Assembly (NCBI GenBank): GCA_035556215.1
Contig: DATMFI010000041.1
Span: 6,026-70,025, forward strand
DNA length: 64,000 bases
Source: Palsa-892 sp035556215
Lineage (GTDB): Bacteria; Pseudomonadota; Alphaproteobacteria; Rhizobiales; Xanthobacteraceae
Reading direction: 5' to 3'
Under the pieces are notes generated by a model. It was not told the DNA's origin. It made no database searches and worked only from the letters and a program-made list of their open reading frames with translations. The first letter of the stretch is position 1. Each line of letters begins with the position of its first letter. Positions 52,110 to 60,014 of the stretch are shown piece by piece. The position numbers and the translations under genes were made by a program.

Positions 52110-53495
52110 ATGGCACAGCGTTGGACCCCGGAGAGCTGGCGATCGAAGCCGATCGTGCAGGTGCCGGATTATCCCGATCAGCAAGCGTTGGAAGCGACCG
52201 AGAAGCAGCTCGCGACCTTTCCGCCGCTCGTTTTTGCGGGTGAGGCACGTGCGCTGAAGCGCGCGCTCGCGAAAGCGTGCACCGGCGAGGCGTTCCTGCT
52301 CCAGGGCGGCGATTGCGCCGAGAGCTTCGTCGAGCACAACGCCAACAACATCCGCGATTTCTTCCGCGTCTTCCTGCAGATGGCGGTGGTGATGACCTTC
52401 GCCGGTTCGGTGCCGGTGGTGAAGGTCGGCCGCGTCGCCGGCCAGTTCGCCAAGCCCCGCTCGTCGCCCACCGAAAAGCGCGGCGATGTCGAGCTTCCGG
52501 CCTATCGCGGCGACATCATCAACGACGTCGCCTTCAGCAAGGAAGGCCGCACGCCGGATCCGTATCGCATGCTGAAGGCGTACCGCCAGTCGGCGGCGAC
52601 GCTGAACCTCTTGCGCGCGTTCTCGACCGGCGGTTATGCGAACCTTTCGAACGTCCATCAGTGGATGCTCGGCTTCGTCAAGGACAGCCCGCAGTCGGAG
52701 CGTTACTCGGAGCTTGCGTCGCGCATCACCGAGGCGCTCGACTTCATGCGCGCCTGCGGCATCGATCCCGAGACGCATCCCGAGATGCGCATCACCGACT
52801 TCTACACCAGCCACGAGGCGCTGCTGCTGCCTTACGAGCAGGCGCTGACGCGCGTCGATTCGACGAGCGGCGACTGGTACGACACTTCGGGTCACATGAT
52901 CTGGATCGGCGATCGCACGCGCCAGCCCGATCACGCCCATGTCGAATATGCGCGCGGCGTGAAGAATCCGCTCGGCCTGAAGTGCGGGCCGACATCTTCG
53001 CCGGACGGGCTCTTGAAGCTCCTCGATATCCTCGATCCCGAGCGCGAGCCGGGCCGCATGACCCTGATCGCGCGCTTCGGCGCGGGCAAGGTCGATCAGC
53101 ATCTTCCGGCGCTCGTGCGCGCGGTGAAGAAAGAAAAGCGCCCGGTCGTGTGGTCGTGCGACCCGATGCACGGCAACACCGTGACGGCGAACGGCTTCAA
53201 GACCCGCCGCTTCGAGCAGGTGCTGCAAGAGGTCAAGGAGTTCTTCGCGGTGATGGCGGCCGAAGGCGTGCAGCCCGGCGGCGTTCATCTCGAGATGACC
53301 GGCCAGGACGTCACCGAATGCATGGGCGGCGCCCGTGCCATCGGCGAGACCGATCTCTCTGACCGCTACCACACCTTCTGCGATCCGCGCCTCAACGCCG
53401 AACAGGCGATCGAGATGGCGTTCCTCGTTGCCGACCTTCTCAAGAAGGCGCGCAACGGCCACACCCAAAGGATTCCGGCGGTCGCGGGGCTCTGA
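52110..53495 (+). CDS. aroG: Class II 3-deoxy-7-phosphoheptulonate synthase (DAHP synthase)
   Basis: 461 residues from ATG 52110; an in-frame GTG at 52071 is less likely. Plant/type II DAHP synthase features are Trp-x-Pro-Glu-Ser-Trp, Leu-Gln-Gly-Gly-Asp-Cys-Ala-Glu (metal-site Cys), Lys-x-Gly-Arg-x-Ala-Gly-Gln-Phe-Ala-Lys-Pro-Arg, Trp-Ser-Cys-Asp-Pro-Met-His-Gly-Asn-Thr, and a C-terminal Asp-Pro-Arg-Leu. It condenses PEP and erythrose-4-P, the first step of aromatic amino acid synthesis. Confidence 0.96.
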   Translation: MAQRWTPESWRSKPIVQVPDYPDQQALEATEKQLATFPPLVFAGEARALKRALAKACTGEAFLLQGGDCAESFVEHNANNIRDFFRVFLQMAVVMTFAGSVPVVKVGRVAGQFAKPRSSPTEKRGDVELPAYRGDIINDVAFSKEGRTPDPYRMLKAYRQSAATLNLLRAFSTGGYANLSNVHQWMLGFVKDSPQSERYSELASRITEALDFMRACGIDPETHPEMRITDFYTSHEALLLPYEQALTRVDSTSGDWYDTSGHMIWIGDRTRQPDHAHVEYARGVKNPLGLKCGPTSSPDGLLKLLDILDPEREPGRMTLIARFGAGKVDQHLPALVRAVKKEKRPVVWSCDPMHGNTVTANGFKTRRFEQVLQEVKEFFAVMAAEGVQPGGVHLEMTGQDVTECMGGARAIGETDLSDRYHTFCDPRLNAEQAIEMAFLVADLLKKARNGHTQRIPAVAGL

Positions 53496-53594
53496 CGCCC
53501 CGCGGCTTCCTGCTTTTCCGCCATTGCCAATTCGGCCCGCTCACCACATGCTTGCGGGGTGAAAGCGGCCGTTTACGGCGGGTCGGGGGAATGC

Positions 53595-54452
53595 ATGACG
53601 TTCGGATTTGAATCGCGCATCCGCGCGGCAGCTTTCATTGGCGCTTTGGGTTTGGGCATGAGTGCATTCGCAGGCGGCGCTGCGGCCGCAACGCTGGAAG
53701 TCTTTCACGCCGACTCGCTCGGCGGCCCGATGCGCGAACTCAAACAGGCGTTCGAGGCGAAAAATGCCGGCGTCACGATCAACCTCACATCGAGCACCTC
53801 GCGCCAGCTCGCCGATCGCATCCTGAAGGGCGAGACTTGCGATGTCTTCGCGCCGTCCTCGCCGAAGATCGCCGCTGAACTCGTCGAGAAGGGTGCAGCC
53901 GCCTGGTCGGTGATTTTCTCCGCCAACGAAATGGTCGTCATCACCGCCAAGGGCAATCCGCACAAGATCGCCAAGGTCGCGGATCTCGCGGTGCCCGGCA
54001 TCAAGTTCGCGCGCGTCACCGGCGAGAAGGATCTTGGCACCGGCCGCAGCGTTGAATTTTTGCATCGCGCCGCAAAGCTCGAAGGCAAGCCTGAGGCCGT
54101 GCAGAAAATTCTCGACAAGGCGCCGGCCGATCCCCAAAAGCCGAACTCGGTGCCGATGACCGTGCGCGCCGTCAGTGATGGCACGGCCGATGCCGGCGTC
54201 GTCTATTATTCGGCGGCGATTGCCGGCAAGGACAAGGTCGAGATCATCCGCTTTCCGGCAAGCGTCAATTTGAGCGAAGCGATCCAGAACGCCGCGGCCG
54301 TGCCGGGCACCGCAAAGCAGCCGAAAGAAGCCACGGCCTTCGTCGCTTTCATTCTCTCGCCCGAAGGCCAGAAGATTTTGGCAAGCACCGGCCAGCCGCC
54401 GGTGGTCCCGGCCATCGGGAGCGGCAAGCTGCCGCCCGAACTCACGCGCTGA
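53595..54452 (+). CDS. ModA-like periplasmic binding protein, orphan
   Basis: 285 residues from ATG 53595 (ATGs at 53591 and 53595 overlap out of frame; the frame with a signal peptide is used). Signal peptide about 1-31 ending Ala-Ala-Ala. The mature protein begins Leu-Glu-Val-Phe-His-Ala-Asp-Ser-Leu and has Phe-Ala-Pro-Ser-Ser and Gly-x-Ala-Asp-Ala-Gly-Val-Val-Tyr-Tyr-Ser-Ala, as in molybdate/tungstate-type binding proteins. No ABC permease or ATPase gene is adjacent, so its transporter is unknown. dgkA follows 18 bases later. Confidence 0.8.
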   Translation: MTFGFESRIRAAAFIGALGLGMSAFAGGAAAATLEVFHADSLGGPMRELKQAFEAKNAGVTINLTSSTSRQLADRILKGETCDVFAPSSPKIAAELVEKGAAAWSVIFSANEMVVITAKGNPHKIAKVADLAVPGIKFARVTGEKDLGTGRSVEFLHRAAKLEGKPEAVQKILDKAPADPQKPNSVPMTVRAVSDGTADAGVVYYSAAIAGKDKVEIIRFPASVNLSEAIQNAAAVPGTAKQPKEATAFVAFILSPEGQKILASTGQPPVVPAIGSGKLPPELTR

Positions 54453-54470
54453 GCGTCCGGGAAGAAAGCC

Positions 54471-54827
54471 GTGCAACGCATCTGGAACGCCACCGTCAAT
54501 ACCTGGAATGGCCTCTGCTTCGTCTTCAAAAGCGAAGCGGCGTTCCGGCAGGAATTCGCGGTCTTCCTGATCGCCTTGCCGCTCGCCTTTCTCATCGCCG
54601 CCGAGCCGTGGAAGCGTTTCATTTTGATCGCGATGCTGTTGATCGTGATGATCGTGGAACTGCTCAATAGCGCGATCGAGAAGCTCGCCGATCACGTCGC
54701 GCCCAAACGGCATAACCGCATCAGGAACGTCAAGGACATGGGCTCAGCGGCGGTCGGTCTTGCGCTGCTCGCCGCCGGCATCGCCTGGCTGATCGCCATC
54801 TGGGAATGGGCCGCGGCGATCCTCTAG
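54471..54827 (+). CDS. dgkA: Diacylglycerol kinase, prokaryotic DgkA type
   Basis: 118 residues from GTG 54471. Three hydrophobic helices and the conserved Glu-Leu-Leu-Asn-Ser-Ala-Ile-Glu and Lys-Asp-Met-Gly-Ser-Ala-Ala-Val motifs of the DgkA active site are present. The trimeric inner-membrane enzyme phosphorylates diacylglycerol released by periplasmic glucan or lipid modification. It may be co-transcribed with the upstream binding-protein gene. The 188-base gap that follows (54828-55015) holds no gene or clear terminator. Confidence 0.93.
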   Translation: MQRIWNATVNTWNGLCFVFKSEAAFRQEFAVFLIALPLAFLIAAEPWKRFILIAMLLIVMIVELLNSAIEKLADHVAPKRHNRIRNVKDMGSAAVGLALLAAGIAWLIAIWEWAAAIL

Positions 54828-55015
54828 ATCATGCAAATGTGATCGCGGCCGCGGCCCGCGAGGGCAATTTCGGTTTTTAGACACCGCTCTTGTGCATTGC
54901 GTTGCTGCGATGCGTGAAAGATTCCCGCGCGCGCCGATGTTAGCCTTCGGGCAAGCGCGGGCACGACCCGGCGTGCAAGCGGCGGTCCCGAACAGCCGGG
55001 CTGGGAGGAGCTTTA

Positions 55016-56173
55016 ATGAAACGGCGATTTCTGGCGGGCGTATGCGCGCCTGTGTTGCTTCCGTTCCTGCTAAGCGCTGCTTCGGCGCAAATCGCGATCT
55101 CCGCCAATGACGGCAAAGCCGGCATCGATGACGGCAAGAGCATCGTCAATCAGAATCCGCATCCCGATTACATTACCATTTTCGATCTCGGCCAGAAGCC
55201 GCCGAAAGTCATCGGTGAGGTGATGAACGTGCCGGCCAGCGTCGTCGGTCCGCCGCAATCGGTCGCCGTCGCCAAGGACGCGAGCTTTGCGATCGTCACC
55301 GGCGCCTTCAAGGTCGATCCCGCCGACTCGAAGAAGGTGGTGCCTGACAACAAGGTGACGGTGATCGACCTCAAGGCGAAGCCCGCCGCCGTCATCGCGA
55401 CGCTTGAAGCAGGGCTTGGGGCGACGGGCGTTTCGATCAATCCCGCGGGCACGCTGGCGCTGGTTTGCAACCGCAACGAAGGCACCGTGTCGATCTTTAA
55501 GATCGCCGGCAACAAACTCACTGCGGCGGGCAAGCTGCAACTCGGCGGCGACAAATCCGGCCCGAGCCACGCGGCCTTTACGCCGGACGGCAAGATGGCG
55601 ATCGTCACCCGGGACGGCGATCATCGCGTGTCGATCCTGAAAGTGGATGGCGACAACGTCACCGATACCAAGCACACGATGACCGGCGGTTTCCGCCCCT
55701 ACAGCCTCGAGATCAGCTCGAAAGGCGACATTGCCGTCTTCGGCAATCAGGGCGGCGGCACCGGCGATGACGATGTCATCAACGTCGTCGATCTGAAATC
55801 GAATCCGCCGCGCGTCGTTGACACGATCTCGGTCGGCCCGACGCCGGAAGGCGTCGCGATGTCGCCGAGCGGCAAGTATGTCGCCGTCACGGTGATGAAC
55901 AACACCAACAAGCCGAAGGCGTTTCCGTTCTACCGGGACAACGGCGTCCTGCGCATCTACGCCATCAACGGCAAGAAACTCAGCCATGTCACCGACGGCA
56001 AGGTCGGCCACTGGTGCCAGGGCGCGGTCTGGAGCCGGGACGAGAAGCAGATCGTCGTGCAGTGCATGGTCGAGAAGGATCTCGAGTCGTTCAGTTTCGA
56101 CGGCAAAAGCCTGAAACGGAACGGCGAGATCAAGCTCAAGGCCGGCGGCGCCGGAATGCGCGCCCAGCAGTAA
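55016..56173 (+). CDS. Secreted beta-propeller (YncE/lactonase-like) protein
   Basis: 385 residues with a signal peptide about 1-25 ending Ala-Ser-Ala. Repeated blade patterns such as Val-Ser-Ile-x-Pro-Ala-Gly-Thr-Leu-Ala-Leu-Val, Ala-Phe-Thr-Pro-Asp-Gly-Lys-Met-Ala-Ile-Val and Val-Ala-Met-Ser-Pro-Ser-Gly-Lys-Tyr-Val-Ala-Val mark a seven-bladed propeller of the YVTN/lactonase superfamily. A GGAGGAG site precedes the ATG. It is periplasmic, and its partner or activity is unknown; three Cys are spread through the later blades. A terminator follows at 56193-56222. Confidence 0.84.
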   Translation: MKRRFLAGVCAPVLLPFLLSAASAQIAISANDGKAGIDDGKSIVNQNPHPDYITIFDLGQKPPKVIGEVMNVPASVVGPPQSVAVAKDASFAIVTGAFKVDPADSKKVVPDNKVTVIDLKAKPAAVIATLEAGLGATGVSINPAGTLALVCNRNEGTVSIFKIAGNKLTAAGKLQLGGDKSGPSHAAFTPDGKMAIVTRDGDHRVSILKVDGDNVTDTKHTMTGGFRPYSLEISSKGDIAVFGNQGGGTGDDDVINVVDLKSNPPRVVDTISVGPTPEGVAMSPSGKYVAVTVMNNTNKPKAFPFYRDNGVLRIYAINGKKLSHVTDGKVGHWCQGAVWSRDEKQIVVQCMVEKDLESFSFDGKSLKRNGEIKLKAGGAGMRAQQ

Positions 56174-56192
56174 AGAACGTCATGGCCGGGCG

Positions 56193-56222
56193 AAAGGCGC
56201 GAAGCTCTCTTCGCGCCTTTTT
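56193..56222 (+). terminator. Rho-independent terminator after the beta-propeller gene
   Basis: A perfect 12-bp stem (56193-56204 with 56209-56220; left arm AAAGGCGCGAAG) has a CTCT loop and five T at 56218-56222, 20 bases after the stop codon. Confidence 0.92.
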
Positions 56223-56301
56223 GCATGGGCTTGCTGCATGGCCTTGCTGCTGGCGATCCGCGAATGGATCGCAGCGTTGATGTGAAGCGCAGCTTTCCAT
56301 T

Positions 56302-56364
56302 CGTCATGCCCGGCCTTGTGCCGGGCATCCGCGTCTGAATGGCCGGGACAAGCCCGGCGATGAC
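56302..56364. repeat. Intergenic palindromic repeat (CGTCATGCCCGG class)
   Basis: A hairpin ATGCCCGG/CCGGGCAT (56306-56313 with 56321-56328) is followed by a CCGGGACAAGCCCGG segment, and the two halves are inverted relatives of each other. I recognise this unit as a very common intergenic element in Bradyrhizobiaceae and relatives. It lies upstream of nadE. Confidence 0.8.
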
Positions 56365-56428
56365 TGCATTTGTTGCCGGTTGTTGCTTTTGTTGCTCATT
56401 GTGGCTTGCAACGCTACACCTCTGTCCC

Positions 56429-58165
56429 ATGACCAGAGATACCCTTCGTCTCGCCATTGCGCAGCTCAATCCCGTCGTCGGTGACGTCGCCGGCAATGCC
56501 GCGCTTGCGCGCCGCGCGCGTGTCGAGGCCGCCAGGCAAAACGCCGATCTCATCATTTTCAGCGAGCTGTTCATCGCTGGCTATCCGCCGGAAGACCTCG
56601 TGCTGAAACCGGCGTTTCAGGCGGCCTGCCGGGCGGCGGTGGAAGACCTTGCGCGCGAGACGAAAGACGGCGGCCCGGCATTGCTCATCGGTACGCCATG
56701 GGCCGAAGGCGGCAAGCTCCATAACGCCGCGGCGCTCCTCGATGGCGGCAAGATCGCGGGGCTGCGCTTCAAGGTGGATCTGCCGAACTACGGTGTGTTC
56801 GACGAAAAGCGCGTCTTCGCGCCGGGGCCGCTGCCGGGGCCGGTGAATTTCCGCGGCGTCCGCGCCGGCATTCCGGTCTGCGAGGATATCTGGAGCACCG
56901 AGGTCGTCGAAACGATCGCCGAGACCGGTGGCGAAATCCTGTTCGTGATGAACGCTTCGCCTTACCGGCGCGGCGTGATGAACGAGCGCCTCAACGTCAC
57001 CGTGCCGCGCGTCGTCGAATCCGGCCTGCCGCTCATTTACGTCAATCAGTTCGGCGGGCAGGACGAGCTTGTGTTCGAGGGCGCTTCATTCGGCCTCAAT
57101 GCCGACCGCTCGCTCGCCTTCCAGCTCGGCGGCTACAAGGAAGAGGTCGCGCTCACCGAATGGAAGCGGGAGGGCGGTGCATGGAAGTGCGTTTCCGGCC
57201 CGCGCGAGCAGCTTCTGGAAACCGACGAGGCCGACTACAACGCCTGCGTTCTGGGCTTGCGCGATTACGTCAACAAGAACGGCTTTCCCGGCGTCGTGCT
57301 CGGCATGTCGGGCGGCATCGACTCGGCGCTGTGCGCGGCGATTGCCGCCGACGCGCTCGGGCCTGAGCGCGTGCAATGCGTGATGCTGCCCTACAAATAC
57401 ACCGCGAAAGATTCCTTCACCGACGCCGAGGCTTGCGCGAGAGCGCTGCATGTGCGCTACGACACCATTCCCATCGCATCCGCCGTGGAAGGGCTTGAAG
57501 CGGCGCTCGCCGCGGCCTTCAAGGGCCAAAAGCGCGACATCACCGAAGAGAACCTGCAATCGCGCGCGCGCGGCACGATTCTGATGTCGATCTCGAACAA
57601 ATTCGGGCCGATGGTGGTGACGACCGGCAACAAGTCCGAGATGTCGGTCGGCTACGCCACGCTTTACGGCGACATGAACGGCGGCTTCAATCCGATCAAG
57701 GATCTCTACAAGACCGAAGTTTATCGCCTCGCGGAATTGCGCAATCGCTGGAAGCCGTCGAGCGCGCTCGGCCCTGACGGGCCTGTCATTCCCCAAAATA
57801 TCCTCACCAAGGCGCCGACCGCCGAGCTTCGCGAAAACCAGAAGGATCAGGATTCGCTGCCGCCTTACGACGTGCTCGACGGCATCCTGCAACGGCTGGT
57901 GGAAGGCGAGCAATCGGTCGCCGAAATTGTCGCCGCCGGTTTCGACATCGAAACGGTGAAGCGTGTCGAAAGACTGTTGAATCTCGCCGAGTACAAGCGC
58001 CGCCAGGCTGCGCCGGGCGTGAAGGTGACGCTCAGGAATTTCGGGCGCGATCGCCGCTACCCGATCGTCAACAAATTCCGCGATAGCGGTGCGGCACCGC
58101 AGCAACCGGATGCCTCGCTGGCGGCCGGTGCGCTGCCGGGCAGAAACGAAGCGATGGATTTCTAG
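56429..58165 (+). CDS. nadE: Glutamine-dependent NAD(+) synthetase
   Basis: 578 residues from ATG 56429; an upstream in-frame ATG at 56339 lies in the palindromic repeat and is rejected. The N-terminal nitrilase-like glutaminase has triad Glu46, Lys115 and Cys151 (Val-Cys-Glu-Asp-Ile-Trp). The C-terminal synthetase has the ATP-pyrophosphatase loop Ser-Gly-Gly-Ile-Asp-Ser (294-299) and Thr-Thr-Gly-Asn-Lys-Ser-Glu. It amidates deamido-NAD using glutamine. Length is normal. Confidence 0.96.
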   Translation: MTRDTLRLAIAQLNPVVGDVAGNAALARRARVEAARQNADLIIFSELFIAGYPPEDLVLKPAFQAACRAAVEDLARETKDGGPALLIGTPWAEGGKLHNAAALLDGGKIAGLRFKVDLPNYGVFDEKRVFAPGPLPGPVNFRGVRAGIPVCEDIWSTEVVETIAETGGEILFVMNASPYRRGVMNERLNVTVPRVVESGLPLIYVNQFGGQDELVFEGASFGLNADRSLAFQLGGYKEEVALTEWKREGGAWKCVSGPREQLLETDEADYNACVLGLRDYVNKNGFPGVVLGMSGGIDSALCAAIAADALGPERVQCVMLPYKYTAKDSFTDAEACARALHVRYDTIPIASAVEGLEAALAAAFKGQKRDITEENLQSRARGTILMSISNKFGPMVVTTGNKSEMSVGYATLYGDMNGGFNPIKDLYKTEVYRLAELRNRWKPSSALGPDGPVIPQNILTKAPTAELRENQKDQDSLPPYDVLDGILQRLVEGEQSVAEIVAAGFDIETVKRVERLLNLAEYKRRQAAPGVKVTLRNFGRDRRYPIVNKFRDSGAAPQQPDASLAAGALPGRNEAMDF

Positions 58166-58354
58166 TTTTCAGTCCAATTATTTTGTTTGTTCGCTCGTGA
58201 TTTTTTGAATTCGCTCGGCGCGAGACTTCCCGAAACGCGAAGGCGGACTTTCAGAAAAAAAGCCTTCTGGAAATGCTTTCCGAAAAAAAGAATATTTTCC
58301 CCATTCCCTTACGGGGATGGACACATATGTTTTTGGAGCATAACTTTTCCGTGA

Positions 58355-58444
58355 TGGGAACGCGGTGTTGCACCGCCGCGGGGTCCGGCCGCTGCACCGG
58401 AAGTGGGATGGCCGGAGTCCGCGAAAGACGCCCAAGGGAGGGCG
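58355..58444 (+). ncRNA. Candidate structured 5' leader (three consecutive hairpins)
   Basis: Three stems follow one another on the + strand: GCGGTG-TTG-CACCGC at 58362-58376; a long stem with CGCGG(G)TCCGGCC at 58378-58390 and GGCCGGA(GT)CCGCG at 58410-58423; and CGCCC-AAGGGA-GGGCG at 58429-58444. It precedes or overlaps the start of the small membrane-protein gene. The GGGAAC-GCGGTG string at the left resembles part of a cobalamin riboswitch, but the B12 box is missing. An RNA element is possible, not shown. Confidence 0.3.
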
Positions 58445-58602
58445 GCTTGTTGGCTAGACTGCCGAGAGATGTGCGGTGGGCGATGCTGGCGGCTGTGGCC
58501 GTCGTATTGCTCTCGCTTTACGAGGAATGGCCGACGACTGCCATGCTGCTCGGCCTCGCTTTCACGGGCTTCATCGTCGCGCGCATCATCACCCGCGATT
58601 AA
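58408..58602 (+). CDS. Small two-helix membrane protein
   Basis: About 64 residues from ATG 58408. The start is uncertain: the same frame is open from 58273, and ATGs at 58327 and 58354 are possible but run through hairpin-rich, atypical coding sequence. The C-terminal 50 residues hold two hydrophobic helices (Met-Leu-Ala-Ala-Val-Ala-Val-Val-Leu-Leu and Ala-Met-Leu-Leu-Gly-Leu-Ala-Phe-Thr-Gly-Phe-Ile). No family is recognised. Upstream 58166-58330 is AT-rich for this genome and may be its promoter region. Confidence 0.45.
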   Translation: MAGVRERRPREGGLLARLPRDVRWAMLAAVAVVLLSLYEEWPTTAMLLGLAFTGFIVARIITRD

Positions 58603-58603
58603 C

Positions 58604-58749
58604 GGCATGATCCCGAAAAGTGCGCAGCGGTTTTCGGATGAGATCATGCCGGGAAAAGGCATGATCCCGAAAAGTGTGCAGCGGTTTTCGGATGAGATCA
58701 TGCCGGGAAGGGCATGATCCCGAAAAGTGCGCAGCGGTTTTCGGATGAG
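58604..58749. repeat. Triple tandem inverted-repeat element
   Basis: Units lie at 58604-58650, 58658-58704 (each 47 bases, one base difference) and a third, truncated at 58711-58749 (39 bases), with 6-7 base GGGAA-type spacers. Within a unit GGCATGATC pairs with GATCATGCC and CCGAAAA with TTTTCGG, so each full unit folds as a hairpin. I recognise the unit as a widespread rhizobial intergenic repeat. It lies just downstream of the small membrane gene and just after the FecR gene's stop side. Confidence 0.9.
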
Positions 58750-58770
58750 GTGTTTGCCGGAATAAAAATT

Positions 58771-59565
58771 TTAGAAGGGCGGGCGGAATTGCAGCGTCCG
58801 CTTGATGCCGTCGCCGACGCTCTTGACGCCATTGCCGACGCCCTTGCCGACCTGCTGCGTCGTCTTGCCGACCGCCTTCGCGGTGTTGCCGACGGCCTTA
58901 CTGGCTGCCTGGCCGGTTCCTTTCAGCATCAGGCTGGCGTTCCTGGTCAGCACCTTCGAGACGCCGTTGAGCCCGCGAAACAGCTTGGCCGCTTCGCGCG
59001 CGGTCGCCCGCGCGAAACCGTTAAGGCCGACGGCGAGCGCCGGATCGCCGGCGCGGACGCGGCGGCAACCGTAGCCGGTGTTGCGGTTGCAAACTTCGGC
59101 ATCGCCCTCGACGGTCGAATAGATCATCTTGTCGTTGTCGTAGGAGACGTCGATCACCGTGCCGCGCACGCCGATCGTCGCGACTTTCGTTTCGATGTGA
59201 TAGGCCGAATGATCCGATCGCCCGCTGGCAAACCGCATCGCGCCGCGCACGACGCGAATGGTCGCGTTCTTCGCCCGATCGCCGTCGAAGACCATCTTGT
59301 CGAGCACGACCTCGGAGTTGGGGCCGATGGTCAGCACCGTGCCGTCAACGAATTTGATTTCGGTCGAGCCCTTGGCGGAAGTATTGACGAGATCGTTCTG
59401 CTGGACGGTGTCGTCGGGCGAGAGCGCCGCGATCTGCGCGCCGCGCGTGTAATTGGCCGCCGGCACGACCGAGGTCGCCTTGCCGATTTCATCGGCCTGC
59501 GCCGCCGCGGCAAGCAGCATGAAGCCAAGCATAGCACCCGCGCCGGTGGTCAGGGTCGTCGTCAT
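58771..59565 (-). CDS. Secreted FecR-domain protein
   Basis: 264 residues from ATG 59565; the longer open frame upstream has atypical composition. Signal peptide about 1-24 ending Ala-Gln-Ala. FecR-type domain (about 45-165) with Ser-Thr-Glu-Ile-Lys-Phe-Val-Asp-Gly-Thr-Val-Leu-Thr-Ile-Gly and Ile-Gly-Val-Arg-Gly-Thr-Val. The C-terminus is a repetitive Lys/Val/Gly stretch (Ala-Val-Gly-Lys, Val-Gly-Lys-Gly-Val-Gly) of unusual regularity. No ECF sigma or TonB receptor gene is adjacent, so classical FecR signalling is unlikely; a periplasmic structural role is an alternative. Confidence 0.82.
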   Translation of the reverse strand: MTTTLTTGAGAMLGFMLLAAAAQADEIGKATSVVPAANYTRGAQIAALSPDDTVQQNDLVNTSAKGSTEIKFVDGTVLTIGPNSEVVLDKMVFDGDRAKNATIRVVRGAMRFASGRSDHSAYHIETKVATIGVRGTVIDVSYDNDKMIYSTVEGDAEVCNRNTGYGCRRVRAGDPALAVGLNGFARATAREAAKLFRGLNGVSKVLTRNASLMLKGTGQAASKAVGNTAKAVGKTTQQVGKGVGNGVKSVGDGIKRTLQFRPPF

Positions 59566-59734
59566 GAAAACCTTGTACCTTGAGCCCTTACGGCGGCGAG
59601 CATAGCAGCGATCGGAGAAAAGTGGAGGCAAGCGGAAAAAACGGGAACCCCATCGGGAACTGGCCGTTAGGAGCATGAGGGTGCCTCGGCGCCCGTCTTG
59701 GCTCGTTGGAACCTGCAGGAAAGGGGACGATCTC

Positions 59735-60013
59735 ATGCCGCACACGTCATATCCAGGACAGGCAGCCACTCCGTTCAAGCGGCAGATGGGCGAAAGACAG
59801 GTGCCCGAAAAAATCGGCGAGCATTCCGCCAAGCTGCAGAACGACCTCACGCCGGAGCTGCGCGACAAGGAGCGGCGCGAGTGGAAGGGCGGCGAATTGA
59901 TGAGCGAGGAGCAGGCGCGGCGGCTTCGCGAGGTCAGCCTCAAGAAGGCGAAGAAGAAAGCGCGCCAGTTCGGCCAGCCGATGCCGCGCACGGGCCCGGG
60001 CCGGGCGCCCTAG
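59735..60013 (+). CDS. Small, highly charged conserved hypothetical protein
   Basis: 92 residues from ATG 59735, with AAGGGGA upstream; the frame is open from 59675. No signal or membrane segment. It is rich in Lys, Arg and Glu, with a predicted helix around Ser-Glu-Glu-Gln-Ala-Arg-Arg-Leu-Arg-Glu-Val and a Lys-rich run Lys-Lys-Ala-Lys-Lys-Lys-Ala-Arg near the C-terminus, which could bind nucleic acid. No family recognised. It is convergent with the TadG-like gene one base away. Confidence 0.55.
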   Translation: MPHTSYPGQAATPFKRQMGERQVPEKIGEHSAKLQNDLTPELRDKERREWKGGELMSEEQARRLREVSLKKAKKKARQFGQPMPRTGPGRAP

Positions 60014-60014
60014 T

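Noticed and set aside
58355..58425. Canonical cobalamin riboswitch
   Set aside because: Only a partial GGGAA-GGTG string is present; the B12 box and CCCGCAACTGT element are absent.
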